Source of the DNA: Verrucomicrobiia bacterium
GTDB lineage: Bacteria; Verrucomicrobiota; Verrucomicrobiia; Verrucomicrobiales; DEV007
Direction: 5' to 3'
DNA: 64,000 bases
NCBI GenBank assembly: GCA_030425385.1
Contig: JAUIAH010000011.1
Span: 62,001 to 126,000 of the forward strand
The position numbers and the translations under genes are program-made. Below are positions 1-8,912 of this stretch, piece after piece (position 1 is the first letter of the stretch; the number at the start of each line of letters is the position of its first letter). A model generated the notes under the pieces. The model was not told the origin of the DNA. It saw only the letters and a program-made list of their open reading frames with translations, and did not search any database.

Positions 1-1
1 G

Positions 2-358
2 GCGCTCACAAATGGCTCGAATCGTTTCTCCATCTTTAAGCAGAACAGATTAAGATACCCGCCCTACACGAATCTTTGCCTGCGGTATTCCTGCACAAGG
101 TTCTTCAGGAGATTGCACCCCAACTTGGGACGATTTGTGGACTTGTGGCGTTCGTTGATCCCTCATCTAGCTTGCACGGTAGGCGTTCACCTCGCTGAGA
201 GCAAGCTCACGAGTATGGACATGGAGCTGCCACGTTCGGTGGCGTATACCGGGATGCTGCGACCTTCTTGCCCAGGGAGCTGCTTTGACCAGTGGGCAGG
301 TGTCCACTCTCCCAGCCGGCGAATTCTATGCGTTCGAGGTCCGTTGGCTTTCCCCTGA
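2..358 (+). other. Unassigned left edge; open frame without recognisable product
   Basis: One plus-strand frame stays open from base 2 to a stop at 356-358, with an internal ATG at 113, so it could be the 3' end of a gene that begins left of the window. The translation is rich in Arg, Pro and Cys and shows no motif I recognise. It does not resemble the cleaner coding style of the neighbouring genes. The complementary strand has only broken short frames. I see no RNA gene, insertion sequence or clear promoter in the first 370 bases. It is most likely non-coding or a decayed gene fragment. Confidence 0.2.
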
Positions 359-373
359 ACTGAACTACCCCAT

Positions 374-916
374 TTAACCGATGTCGTAGGTGAGGATGGC
401 ACTTACGGGTGCGCTGCTGTGGAGGCGGTCGCGGCCGCCAAGTCCCTGGAGTTCGATCAGAAAGCCGACGGCGACGAGGTCACCGCCTACCTTTTCGATG
501 AGTTCTAGGGCTGCCGCGGCGGTGCCTCCGGTGGCGAGGAGATCGTCGACGAGAAAGACGGTTTCTCCCTTGTGGATAGCGTCGGTGTGAATCTCGATGA
601 CGGCCTCTCCGTATTCGAGGGCGTAAGCGACTTCGTGGCATTCATGCGGGAGCTTTCCCTGCTTGCGGAGGGGGACGAAGCCCGCTCCTAGCCGATCGGC
701 GACGGCGGCTCCGAAGATGAATCCTCGGGCATCCACGCCTACGATCTTATCGATCTTCTTCCCGTCGACGAGCTCGATCAGGGCGTCAAGGGCGAGCGAG
801 AAGAGCGTTGGGTCTCCTAGGATGGGGGTGATGTCTTTGAAGAGGATGCCCTCTTTGGGGAAGTCCGGGATGTCACGGACGGCGGTATTCAGGCGAGAAA
901 CGTCTTCAGGAGTCAT
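374..916 (-). CDS. apt: Adenine phosphoribosyltransferase
   Basis: This 180-residue cytosolic enzyme converts adenine and PRPP to AMP and pyrophosphate in purine salvage. The type I phosphoribosyltransferase PRPP-binding motif is plain at residues 120-132 (FLVDDLLATGGT core). The N-terminal signature IPDFPKEGILFKDITPIL, the VDARGFIFG loop and the flexible LRKQGKLP segment are all typical of bacterial Apt. Length is normal for the family. The ATG at 914-916 starts exactly where homology to the family begins. It lies 12 bases downstream of hisB on the same strand, so the two are probably co-transcribed. Nothing is missing or unusual. Confidence 0.96.
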   Translation of the reverse strand: MTPEDVSRLNTAVRDIPDFPKEGILFKDITPILGDPTLFSLALDALIELVDGKKIDKIVGVDARGFIFGAAVADRLGAGFVPLRKQGKLPHECHEVAYALEYGEAVIEIHTDAIHKGETVFLVDDLLATGGTAAAALELIEKVGGDLVAVGFLIELQGLGGRDRLHSSAPVSAILTYDIG

Positions 917-928
917 GATACTGCGGCT

Positions 929-1525
929 TTACCATGCTTCTTTGGTAGTGGGCAACTGTCCTTCCCGCCTAGCATCTCGTCGACAAGCTTGATCGAGGGC
1001 TTTGGCCAGCCCTTTGAAGAGCGCTTCTGCCATGTGATGGGCGTCGCGTCCGTAGAGGATCTCGGCGTGCACGTTTGCTTGGAGGTGATTGCTGAATCCG
1101 CGGAAGAACTCTTCGACGAGTTGAAAGGGGAAATCGCGAATCATGCCTGAGCGGTCAGCCGCACGAAACTCGAGGAAGCTACGCCCACTCAGGTCGACCA
1201 CGACGCGCGCGAGCGTCTCGTCCATGGGCAGGTATGCACAACCATAGCGCTCGATGCCTTTCTTGTCCCCCAGAGCCTGGGCGAAGGCTTGCCCCAAGAC
1301 GATCCCCACATCTTCGACGGTGTGGTGGTAGTCCACTTCGATGTCTCCGGTGGCCTTGATCTTGAGATCGAACATGCCGTGCCGCGCGAGGAGGGTCAGC
1401 ATGTGATCGAAGAATGGCGCTCCCGTCGAAATCTCGCTGACACCCGTGCCATCAATCAGCAGAGAGAGCTGGATTTGAGTCTCCGTGGTGCGGCGTTCCA
1501 GACTAGCATTTCGGGCTTCAGACAT
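929..1525 (-). CDS. hisB: Imidazoleglycerol-phosphate dehydratase
   Basis: This 198-residue monofunctional dehydratase converts imidazole glycerol phosphate to imidazole acetol phosphate in histidine biosynthesis. The two metal-binding repeats are visible: PFFDHML (residues 37-43) with HHTVEDVG (67-74), and the second copy ending in [17 protein letters not shown]. The length matches stand-alone bacterial HisB, without the fused phosphatase of enterobacteria. ATG at 1523-1525 is the natural start. No other his gene is in the window, so the pathway is dispersed. It leads a short hisB-apt transcription unit, with a promoter-like sequence immediately upstream. Confidence 0.96.
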   Translation of the reverse strand: MSEARNASLERRTTETQIQLSLLIDGTGVSEISTGAPFFDHMLTLLARHGMFDLKIKATGDIEVDYHHTVEDVGIVLGQAFAQALGDKKGIERYGCAYLPMDETLARVVVDLSGRSFLEFRAADRSGMIRDFPFQLVEEFFRGFSNHLQANVHAEILYGRDAHHMAEALFKGLAKALDQACRRDARREGQLPTTKEAW

Positions 1526-1533
1526 TGCTGATT

Positions 1534-1561
1534 GCTATACACCCACATTCATTTGTGACAA
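1534..1561 (-). promoter_or_regulatory. Candidate sigma70-type promoter of hisB-apt
   Basis: Read on the minus strand there is TTGTCA (1556-1561), a 16-base spacer and TATAGC (1534-1539). This is one mismatch from the -35 consensus and two from the -10 consensus. Transcription would start only a few bases before the hisB ATG at 1525, giving an almost leaderless mRNA. This is motif inspection only. Confidence 0.3.
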
Positions 1562-1571
1562 TCGCGGGAAA

Positions 1572-1595
1572 ACTTTTATCAAAACTCATAAAAGT
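1572..1595. promoter_or_regulatory. 8-bp inverted repeat in divergent intergenic region
   Basis: ACTTTTAT (1572-1579) and ATAAAAGT (1588-1595) form a perfect inverted repeat separated by 8 bases. It sits between divergently oriented hisB and the 29-codon ORF at 1637. It could be an operator for either side or a weak hairpin. Only the symmetry is seen. Confidence 0.25.
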
Positions 1596-1636
1596 CTTGC
1601 TTCCGCTTCTCGGCGATGATAAACGTATCCACGACT

Positions 1637-1726
1637 ATGTTTTTCAGAAGCCACGAGCGTAAGAACCAACTGACCCAAAGAGTTCTCTTCTACGGGATGG
1701 TTCTTCTGATCCTCTGGTTGATGTAG
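1637..1726 (+). CDS. Candidate 29-residue membrane microprotein
   Basis: ATG at 1637 opens a 30-codon frame ending in TAG at 1724-1726. The product begins with a basic, polar segment (MFFRSHERKNQLTQR) and ends in a hydrophobic stretch (VLFYGMVLLILWLM), the layout of a small single-pass or tail-anchored membrane peptide. It stands alone in the gap between hisB and the lamin-tail gene. A strong 12-bp hairpin follows 29 bases after its stop, which suggests a short independent transcript. No convincing Shine-Dalgarno sequence precedes it. I do not recognise the family. It could be a chance frame, and conservation in relatives is the deciding test. Confidence 0.4.
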   Translation: MFFRSHERKNQLTQRVLFYGMVLLILWLM

Positions 1727-1755
1727 AGCAGTTGTTGTTTGTTTGTTGTTGTTTT

Positions 1756-1784
1756 GAGAAGGCCGGGCACTCCCCGGCCTTCTC
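1756..1784. terminator. Strong hairpin, probable bidirectional terminator
   Basis: GAGAAGGCCGGG (1756-1767) pairs perfectly with CCCGGCCTTCTC (1773-1784) around a 5-base loop. On the plus strand it is followed by AGGTTTT, ending the 29-codon ORF transcript. On the minus strand it lies 5 bases past the stop of the lamin-tail gene, though the tail there is A-rich. The two genes converge here, so a shared terminator fits. Confidence 0.75.
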
Positions 1785-1789
1785 AGGTT

Positions 1790-3403
1790 TTAAAGTGAGC
1801 CCGGCGTGCCGCCGTCTTTGTCTGAAGCTTTCCAGGATGCTGGATCGTTGGTGTAGCTGGCGTCGCGTTTCCGCTCCAAAGAGGGTCCCTCTCCGTCCGC
1901 AGCCTCGGGCCAGGGGGCATCGTCCCGGTAACGGACGGCGTCCACTTCGAGCATGGGGACGACTGTTTCGCCCGTTTCCGCATCGGTGTCTGGAAGATCG
2001 GGGCGCAGCAAGCGGATCCACTCGCCTTTGTTGGAGAGAACGGCTTCTTCCTCCGGGTCTGTTTGGAAGACTTTGACCGCATCGGGAATCTCGTGCCGAA
2101 CGCGAAAGGCTTTGGGATCTGCATTGGTCACGACGGCGACCTCATTCGGCTGCAGCGTGAGTTTCGGAGGGAACGTGAAGCGCCAGCCCGTCATTTGCCA
2201 GGTGTTCTCGGGGTGCATGGGACTGAAGAGTGGCACGGGGTTCTTGGAACGATTCCAGATCTCGACAAACTCTTCCTCCGTTTCGGAATCATCGCCTTCA
2301 GCTGGGTGATACATGACCTCACTGATCACGACGTGCGCTTCACGAGGTCCGGCATTGGCGGCTCCCAGGGTGACGGCACTCTGAGGTGGAAACTGCTCGC
2401 GGCCCGCGCTGTTCAGGTGACGCCCGAAGGACACTCCATTGGCTCCGGCCTTGAATTCGAAACCGTGACTGTAACCGGTTCGCTGCCCCTGGCCATCGGC
2501 GGCGAAGAGATGGATCGCCTCCCCATGAGAACTGAGCGAGAACGCTCTCGCAAAGCGTTCTGCTGGAAGAGCTTCGTTGTTAGCGGGGTTGTCGTCATTA
2601 TCCCCTTTGATGACCAGGTAACCTCCGGCGGGAATCACCGACCCTGACACAATCGCGTATTTCGTGGGTTCATCAGCGGGATCATCCGTGAGGAACCAGC
2701 CACTCACATCCACTGGCGCGTCGGTGGGATTATACAGCTCGATGGCATCAACGTCAGGGAGATCGGTATGTGTGAGGATTTCATTAATCACCACCCCACC
2801 TTCCACCGCACGGTCCCCTGCCCCAGGTGAGCCGCCCTCTGCATTGCTTGCCTGCCAATTGACAGACTGATTCGCTGAAGGGTTCGTTTCTGGCGCGAGG
2901 AGCACGAGAGAGAATCCTAAACCATCGGCACTTTCTGGCCAGGGCTTGCTATCCTTGTAGTTCACACTGACAATTTCCTCACTCTTGCCATCGAGCGTCA
3001 CCTTCTCTCCTGAATTCTTCAAGCTCCCGTCGTAAGCTCCCATGACCCGAGCGCTGCTGCCGTAACGCTTTGCAAACGCCCCTTTGTCTTTCACGAGAAC
3101 CGCGCGTTCTCCCGGTTTGAGTTGAGCAATGCCAGGAAATCGGAAGGCGATCCCCTCGTTGAATTCGCACCCGGCCAAGGAGACGACGTCTTGACTGATA
3201 TTCATGAGTTCGATGAACTCAAAAGCATCCGCGTCATCAAACCCATCAGCGACCTCTGCTTCACTAGGATCCGAAGGATGGTACATGATCTCGGAAATGA
3301 CCACGCTTCCCGGCGTCGCCTCCACCTTCGTTTCTGCGAAAAGCATGCCCGTGCATGTGAGGTGAAGAAATCCGGCGACAACGGATGGGATGAGTCGTTG
3401 CAT
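1790..3403 (-). CDS. Exported protein with three lamin-tail-like domains
   Basis: This 537-residue protein has a hydrophobic N-terminal signal (about residues 1-23, ending near LFAETK). It then carries three successive lamin-tail (LTD) beta-sandwich units. The first opens VVISEIMYHP near residue 34, the second VVINEILTHTDLPDVDAIELYNP near 200, and the third VVISEVMYHP near 360. Typical LTD features recur: FEFIELMN or FVEIWN strands, a GW..F/L turn and a late W-P-E-A/S-ADG segment. LTD proteins of bacteria are mostly secreted or surface-attached; the binding partner is unknown. The whole chain parallels the C-terminal third of the CotH protein encoded just upstream, so it looks like a partial tandem paralogue. 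No PEP-CTERM or other sorting signal is visible. Confidence 0.85.
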   Translation of the reverse strand: MQRLIPSVVAGFLHLTCTGMLFAETKVEATPGSVVISEIMYHPSDPSEAEVADGFDDADAFEFIELMNISQDVVSLAGCEFNEGIAFRFPGIAQLKPGERAVLVKDKGAFAKRYGSSARVMGAYDGSLKNSGEKVTLDGKSEEIVSVNYKDSKPWPESADGLGFSLVLLAPETNPSANQSVNWQASNAEGGSPGAGDRAVEGGVVINEILTHTDLPDVDAIELYNPTDAPVDVSGWFLTDDPADEPTKYAIVSGSVIPAGGYLVIKGDNDDNPANNEALPAERFARAFSLSSHGEAIHLFAADGQGQRTGYSHGFEFKAGANGVSFGRHLNSAGREQFPPQSAVTLGAANAGPREAHVVISEVMYHPAEGDDSETEEEFVEIWNRSKNPVPLFSPMHPENTWQMTGWRFTFPPKLTLQPNEVAVVTNADPKAFRVRHEIPDAVKVFQTDPEEEAVLSNKGEWIRLLRPDLPDTDAETGETVVPMLEVDAVRYRDDAPWPEAADGEGPSLERKRDASYTNDPASWKASDKDGGTPGSL

Positions 3404-3478
3404 GGTATGAATCGAGTTGGTTGAAAGGTGATCGAGTCGACAGATTAGGGAGGATTCCCAAGAAGAGAAACGGATTCT

Positions 3479-6400
3479 TCACTCAGTTTCGGGTGACAAC
3501 ACGGGCAGCCTTCCCGGTGTCCCCCCCTCTTTAGGCGATGCCTGCCAACTGAGAGGCTCGTCCGTCACTCCTGCCAGATGCTTGCGCTCTAACGTTCGCC
3601 CCATGCCATCAGCCTCCTCCGGCCATGGCGTACGGTCATTGTAGCGAAGCGAATCCACCGGTACCAACGGCACCCGTTCTTGCCCTTGGCGATCAATCAA
3701 CGGATCGAGGGGGCGCACCAATGTGAGGCGTTCACCCGCATTGCTGAGAGCGCCCTCAAACGGTCCCCACACGTTCACCTCTGCTCCGAGACCGTGCTCG
3801 CGGCGAAAGGTTTCAGGTTCACAGTGCACAATGAGAGCCACTTCCCCCCCCTCCAAGATCACGCCTTGTGGAAAGGCGAAACGCGCACCTTTCAACTCCC
3901 ACACATGCTCGGGATGGGCAGGATCATGTAAGGGAATCGCGCGATCCGTGCGATTCCAAATCTCTACAAATTCCGTGCTTTCGTCAGGATCCGTATCGTC
4001 AGGATGATAGTGCACTTCTGTAAAGAGCACGGGCCCTAGCAAGGGCGCCCCATTTGCCGAACCCAAGGTAGGCTTGCGAATCGCGAACACCTCTTTCCCC
4101 GCAGAGTTCACGGAGCGTCCATAGGCGATTCCCGTAGGCAAGGCATCGAAAGCCACCCCGTGGCTGTAGCCGGTCAAGATCCCCTTGGCATCTGCCGAGA
4201 AGAGATAGACTCCCTCACCGCCCAGCGAACTCAAGGAGAAGGCCTTCCCGAAATAATCTGCCCCTAGCTCTGCATTATTGTCAGAATTCGCATCATCATC
4301 TTCAAGGGCCACCCAGAAACCCTTGGCGGGAAGCACGGTACCAGGGGGGATACGCCATTTGTGAGGCTTCTTGACATCATCTGTGAGATACCATCCCCCA
4401 ATAGCGACCGGTTTCGGCTGCGTGTTATAGATCTCGACAGCGTCTGTGTCTGGCCAATCACTGTTGGTGAGGATCTCATTGATAACCACTCCCGCAAAGC
4501 GTGCGCTCGGCTCGCCTTCTCCCGGAGAACCATGCACCTCGGCGCTCGCTCGCCAGGCGCTGGCCTTCCCAAAGTTCTTCTTCCCTTTGGGATCGATCAA
4601 TGCCAGGGAAAAGCCCAACCCATCCGCACTGCTCGGCCAGGAACCGTCATCTTCATAGCGGAATCGGACAATGGGTTGGCTGTGACTGTCGAGCAAGGTA
4701 AGCCGTTCGCCACCGTTCTTCAGCCCACCGGCGTAAGGCCCTAGCACACGCGTCACTTTCGGATAACGAACGGCAAATGCGCGAGGGTTCTTGGCGAGCA
4801 CGAGGTACTTTCCTGGCTCAAGAATCGCTCCGCGATCCGGGAATTCAAACTGAATGCCATCAATGAAACGCACCTTAGCAAGATCGATCGCCTTACTCCC
4901 GATATTGAGAAACTCAAGGAACTCGAAGGCATCGGCATCCTTCACGCCCATTCGTGATTCCGCTAGGGACACGTCCGGCGGATGATACATGATTTCTGAG
5001 ATGACCAGATTCTCAGCAGACGCGCGTTCCGCTCCTGAGTCTCCGGAGAGAAATGTCAACGCACTCCAGGTCTGGCCCACGCGACTCCGAACCTTTATCA
5101 CCTCGCCAGACTCGGGAGGAGCGAATGATTTCCCGCCCACCACATGCGTCGCGGCTAGCCATGGTTGCAACAGAAACGCCGACGCCCGCGGTCGTAAGCG
5201 TTGGGTTTCGATCGCGAGCACATTCCTCCCTTTCCGCAGCCATTGGGCGTGCTCTCGAAAAGAAATCCATCGCTGGAACGATCGTTCTTCTGAGACTCGA
5301 ACCCGCGTCGGTGTCTCCTTCGCAATCTCCTGACCATTCAGCCACATTGTGTACCCGTCTTCAAATCGCAATCCAGCCTCCAGGTGGACAAGATTCTCCA
5401 GCGACCCTATCACAAAGGCGACACGAACCCTCAGACGATCGCGCTCCGCATCGATGGCGTAGGGATCTTCCGTCTCCGTCTCCCCTCCCAGAGCGCCCTC
5501 TTGCAAACGGACCAAAGGCCAATCATCCTCCTGGAAATCAGGATCTTGCCACTCCTCCATCGCATCATTGACAGAACCCAAAGAGACACGCCCCCACGAG
5601 TCCTCACCAATGAGCACGCTTTCCTGGCATTGCCCCATCATCGTCGTGCGGGAGCCTGCGTCACGCGGATCCATGCCGTTGGTGGTCATGTAAGCTTCGC
5701 CCTCTGGCACGCTCAACCAAGCCTGACCAGAGGTCACCAGGCCTTCCCAAAGACTAGGCGCGGCCACCAGAGACATCAGTGGAGCCAACTCCAAGTGTTG
5801 TTCGGGATCGCCAAAGGCAAAGCGCATGCTTTGAGGCAATTGCTCACGGAAGATGTTCGGTCGACGCTGCAGGTATTCCCTCAAGCGTGCCACCGCTGCA
5901 TACCAATCAGCCTTCGTGCGGGTCTTGCCGCCCAAGGTGTGGCGCCACCGGGCGCTCCCCCACCGCGCCGCTTGCAGGCCGATGACGGGCTCTAACTGAC
6001 GCACACGCGTTTCCAAGCGGCGCAAACAGGCACTGGCGGACAAGGCCCCGCCATCGCGACGGAGCAAGCGTTCCGCGCGATCCGCGAACGCCTCACGATA
6101 AGCGCTCACAGCCATCAATTGCTGATGAATCCATTGCGGGTTGCTATCTTCAAACGCAGCGCCACCCGGCCACGGCCCCAAACGATTGTCCGAGGCTTCG
6201 TGCGGCAAGCCCAAGCTATGCTCGCTATCATGAATGATGAAGCGGAAGCCTTCATCTCCCTCCTGAAGGCGATAGGCGAACCAGTTATTCGGATGCACAT
6301 TATTGAAATAATGTGAGATCGGGGCATCCGCGTTGCCCGTGAAGAGGATGATCATCATGTAATCGATCAGCGCGGGGACATCAAGGTAGACGGGAAGAGC

Positions 6401-7984
6401 ATGATCCCGCGCGCCCGCCAACGTGAGCCCTTGCAATTCCTGATACACCTCCATTCTTGCCTCGCCATCAGGCAAAGCCGCCAACCGATTCACACTTTCC
6501 CAAAGATGTCGCCAGGCTCGCAGATCTCCCGCACGGGAAGCGGTGTGGGTCTCCAGAATCCCGGGCCGGCCGACTTCAACCAAATCCATCCTTTCTGGAT
6601 CGCCCCCGACTTTCGCAGCGACGAAGGCTGCGTTGACTCTTTCATGCGTTTGATAGAGTCCCCAGTAGACGCCATTCAGGAAGAGGTGGACGTAGCGACC
6701 TCTCGTATGAGGCTGTCCGAGAGCGCCCTGGGTGTCGCGCGCGAAGATGTCACGCAAGAAGGTGTTGTCCACGGAACCATTCGAGGCCCAAGAATGGTTC
6801 TGGGGCGATCGCAATCCGAGCTCTCGACAGCTTGCGCGGATCCCCTCTTCGAAGAGAGGCCCCTCGAAAGCCTCGCGCCCGTAGGAGGCTCTCGCAATAA
6901 GGCGAAAGTTGTGTTTCGGAGCTTTCTTGCGACGACTGGCTCCTCCACGGATGCGAATGCCAGCATTCATTTGGAAACCAGTGCTCGGCGATTGGGGATC
7001 GATCCATTCCATCGACACAGGCCGTTCCCACGCGCGGCCCCGCCCGGTCGCGTGGGTGTAGATTCCTTCACGCCATCCTAGCAAATCCCTCACATCCATC
7101 GTCACCGCGATCGAAGGCACGTTGAGCAATCCGCTAGACAGCTCGTCATGCGTCGCCCCTACATTGGCAGCCGCCTCCATCCCATACACCATCTTTTGTC
7201 CTGCGATGAAGGGTGTGGACGGCCATCCGGGAGGAGCTTTCCGGGTGGGTGCCAGAATGTCTTGGGGAAAGAGATAGGTCGCCGTGGTCACACGACTGGG
7301 AAGACATCCCGAGCGATACGCCAAGGCACGCACGACGCTTGTCCCGGTGATCGCGATTGGATGTTCATAGACCGAGCTGGTGTCCGGGTCTGGCAGGCTG
7401 CCATCGGTAGTGTAATAGATGGTCGCCTCTGCGGAAAGTGTCAGTTCAACGGGTGCTGATTGATATCCATGCGGGTGGGAGAAAGTTGGCGGATCGGGCG
7501 CCCACCCCACCGTCGCGCCATTTCTTCTTCCTGGAGACGGCTCTTCAAGAGGGAGCCCCTCTCGACCATCCACACTCACATCCTGAGGAAGGGCCGAGAG
7601 TTTGAGCACATGTCGGTGCGCGCCCATTCGAGATCGGAGATGAATGGTCTCTCCCGCGGCACTCAGTTTGAAAGGCACATGCAGTTCTTTCGCCCCCTCT
7701 GTCGTCGCCCTACCGGAAGCGAAGAGAACGAGGCGCTCACCCGCGCGCACCTTCTGATCCGGTAGAATTACCCAGGGAGACTTGCCCGCTCGAATTTCAA
7801 AGTCGCCGAGATGGATACCTCTCTCAGCCCAGATTTCGATCCAGTCAGGCGTGTCCCCAGCACTATCCTTGAGGGTCGTCCCATTCGAAGACATGACCTC
7901 AGAAAGCCAGAGATCACCACGAGCTACGTATGGTGGCAACAGCGCCAGACCTAACACGATGTTCCAAAGCAAACGAGAAGTCAT
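3479..7984 (-). CDS. CotH-kinase/lamin-tail surface protein
   Basis: This large exported protein has about 1501 residues from the ATG at 7982-7984. That start gives a clean signal peptide (MTSRLLWNIVLGLALLPPYV). The frame extends to a TTG-less upstream ATG at 8107, but that would overlap the divergent gene and bury the signal. Domains in order: an LTD unit (about 25-130), a chitobiase-C-terminal-like unit with YYTTDGSLPDP (about 190), a CotH protein-kinase-like domain (about 280-650) with RIRGGASRRKKAPKHNF and an HDSEH metal/ATP motif near 585-589, an all-beta region, then three LTD units to the C-terminus. CotH enzymes phosphorylate surface or spore-coat proteins. It is divergent from a DUF4956/VTC pair, a known companion set. 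Substrate unknown; the neighbouring LTD protein is a reasonable guess. Confidence 0.85.
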   Translation of the reverse strand: MTSRLLWNIVLGLALLPPYVARGDLWLSEVMSSNGTTLKDSAGDTPDWIEIWAERGIHLGDFEIRAGKSPWVILPDQKVRAGERLVLFASGRATTEGAKELHVPFKLSAAGETIHLRSRMGAHRHVLKLSALPQDVSVDGREGLPLEEPSPGRRNGATVGWAPDPPTFSHPHGYQSAPVELTLSAEATIYYTTDGSLPDPDTSSVYEHPIAITGTSVVRALAYRSGCLPSRVTTATYLFPQDILAPTRKAPPGWPSTPFIAGQKMVYGMEAAANVGATHDELSSGLLNVPSIAVTMDVRDLLGWREGIYTHATGRGRAWERPVSMEWIDPQSPSTGFQMNAGIRIRGGASRRKKAPKHNFRLIARASYGREAFEGPLFEEGIRASCRELGLRSPQNHSWASNGSVDNTFLRDIFARDTQGALGQPHTRGRYVHLFLNGVYWGLYQTHERVNAAFVAAKVGGDPERMDLVEVGRPGILETHTASRAGDLRAWRHLWESVNRLAALPDGEARMEVYQELQGLTLAGARDHALPVYLDVPALIDYMMIILFTGNADAPISHYFNNVHPNNWFAYRLQEGDEGFRFIIHDSEHSLGLPHEASDNRLGPWPGGAAFEDSNPQWIHQQLMAVSAYREAFADRAERLLRRDGGALSASACLRRLETRVRQLEPVIGLQAARWGSARWRHTLGGKTRTKADWYAAVARLREYLQRRPNIFREQLPQSMRFAFGDPEQHLELAPLMSLVAAPSLWEGLVTSGQAWLSVPEGEAYMTTNGMDPRDAGSRTTMMGQCQESVLIGEDSWGRVSLGSVNDAMEEWQDPDFQEDDWPLVRLQEGALGGETETEDPYAIDAERDRLRVRVAFVIGSLENLVHLEAGLRFEDGYTMWLNGQEIAKETPTRVRVSEERSFQRWISFREHAQWLRKGRNVLAIETQRLRPRASAFLLQPWLAATHVVGGKSFAPPESGEVIKVRSRVGQTWSALTFLSGDSGAERASAENLVISEIMYHPPDVSLAESRMGVKDADAFEFLEFLNIGSKAIDLAKVRFIDGIQFEFPDRGAILEPGKYLVLAKNPRAFAVRYPKVTRVLGPYAGGLKNGGERLTLLDSHSQPIVRFRYEDDGSWPSSADGLGFSLALIDPKGKKNFGKASAWRASAEVHGSPGEGEPSARFAGVVINEILTNSDWPDTDAVEIYNTQPKPVAIGGWYLTDDVKKPHKWRIPPGTVLPAKGFWVALEDDDANSDNNAELGADYFGKAFSLSSLGGEGVYLFSADAKGILTGYSHGVAFDALPTGIAYGRSVNSAGKEVFAIRKPTLGSANGAPLLGPVLFTEVHYHPDDTDPDESTEFVEIWNRTDRAIPLHDPAHPEHVWELKGARFAFPQGVILEGGEVALIVHCEPETFRREHGLGAEVNVWGPFEGALSNAGERLTLVRPLDPLIDRQGQERVPLVPVDSLRYNDRTPWPEEADGMGRTLERKHLAGVTDEPLSWQASPKEGGTPGRLPVLSPETE

Positions 7985-8213
7985 GGCGCGATGCACGAAC
8001 ATGAACGAGACCGACTGAGAACGCACGAGAATTCTTTCCCATCCGCTGTCCGCTGCCCTCCGCTGCCCATCCATTCGCAATAGGGACTTGACGCCCTTCG
8101 CTTCCACGGCGCAGATAGCAGTTCAGAACCGGAGCATCCTTTTGGAAGACGATTCAGGAACAGAGATTCAGGAGCAACTCGACCTCACCGAAGCCGATCA
8201 GGTATCGGCGGCC

Positions 8214-8912
8214 ATGGAGGGCACGGATGCGAGCGCCGCCGCCTTTGATTGGCCTTTGTTAGGGAATTTCCTCATCCTGATGGCGGTGTGCGCGTTCGTC
8301 GCTTATCTCTTGGAATGCGTTTACAAACGCTGCGGCTATTCGCTCTCCAATCGTTCGGACTTCAGTCGCAACTTTGTCATGCTGTCCTGTGCCACGATGA
8401 TGATCGTCACCATCGTGAAATCCTCACTGGCACTCTCGTTAGGATTGGTGGGTGCTCTGTCGATCGTCCGTTTCCGTGCCGCCATCAAGGAGCCGGAAGA
8501 ACTCTGTTTCCTCTTCTTAGCCATCGGCATTGGTCTTGGCTTTGGCGCTAGTGTTGGGCTCGGTTTCCTCCGGCCAGAGCCGTATATTCCCATTGTCTCC
8601 TTCGCTTTCCTCACAGGCGTTCTCTTTCTACGCAGACGCTTCCGCAAGAAGGACACGGGAGGCGACTATCATGTGCTCGTGGCGAGCGAACAGCCTTCTC
8701 AGGTGGGGCACGATCAGATTCAGAAGGTGATCTCCTCGCACAGTCAAGACGCGGCTCTCAAGCGACTCGATGAATCGCGTGCCATCATGGAAGCGAACTA
8801 CCAGGTGCACTTCGAAAGCCCCGATCAACTGGAAAGGTGTCGTCAAGCCCTGCTCGCACTGGGCGACCCGATCTCCGTGAGCATGATGGATAACCGTGGC
8901 CTCGGAAACTAA
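8214..8912 (+). CDS. DUF4956 family membrane protein
   Basis: This integral membrane protein has 232 residues from ATG 8214; a TTG at 8088 would add 42 polar residues and overlap the divergent CotH upstream region. Four hydrophobic helices are visible (first at WPLLGNFLILMAVCAFVAYLL, then around NFVMLSCATMMIVTIVKSSLALSLGLVGALSIVRF, LFLAIGIGLGFGASVGLGF and IPIVSFAFLTGVLFL). The family signature SLGLVGALSIVRFRAAIKEP lies between helices and a soluble C-terminal domain follows. DUF4956 proteins occur next to VTC-domain polymerases and CotH kinases, exactly as here, but their biochemical role is not established. The last 17 bases overlap the VTC gene, implying translational coupling. Confidence 0.8.
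   Translation: MEGTDASAAAFDWPLLGNFLILMAVCAFVAYLLECVYKRCGYSLSNRSDFSRNFVMLSCATMMIVTIVKSSLALSLGLVGALSIVRFRAAIKEPEELCFLFLAIGIGLGFGASVGLGFLRPEPYIPIVSFAFLTGVLFLRRRFRKKDTGGDYHVLVASEQPSQVGHDQIQKVISSHSQDAALKRLDESRAIMEANYQVHFESPDQLERCRQALLALGDPISVSMMDNRGLGN

Noticed and set aside
1790-8107. PEP-CTERM or type IX sorting signal on the surface proteins
   Set aside because: The C-termini end directly after the last LTD unit with no hydrophobic helix, PEP motif or CTD fold.
7985-8107. Upstream start of the CotH gene at 8107
   Set aside because: It would place 41 residues before an obvious signal peptide and overlap the divergent DUF4956 start region.
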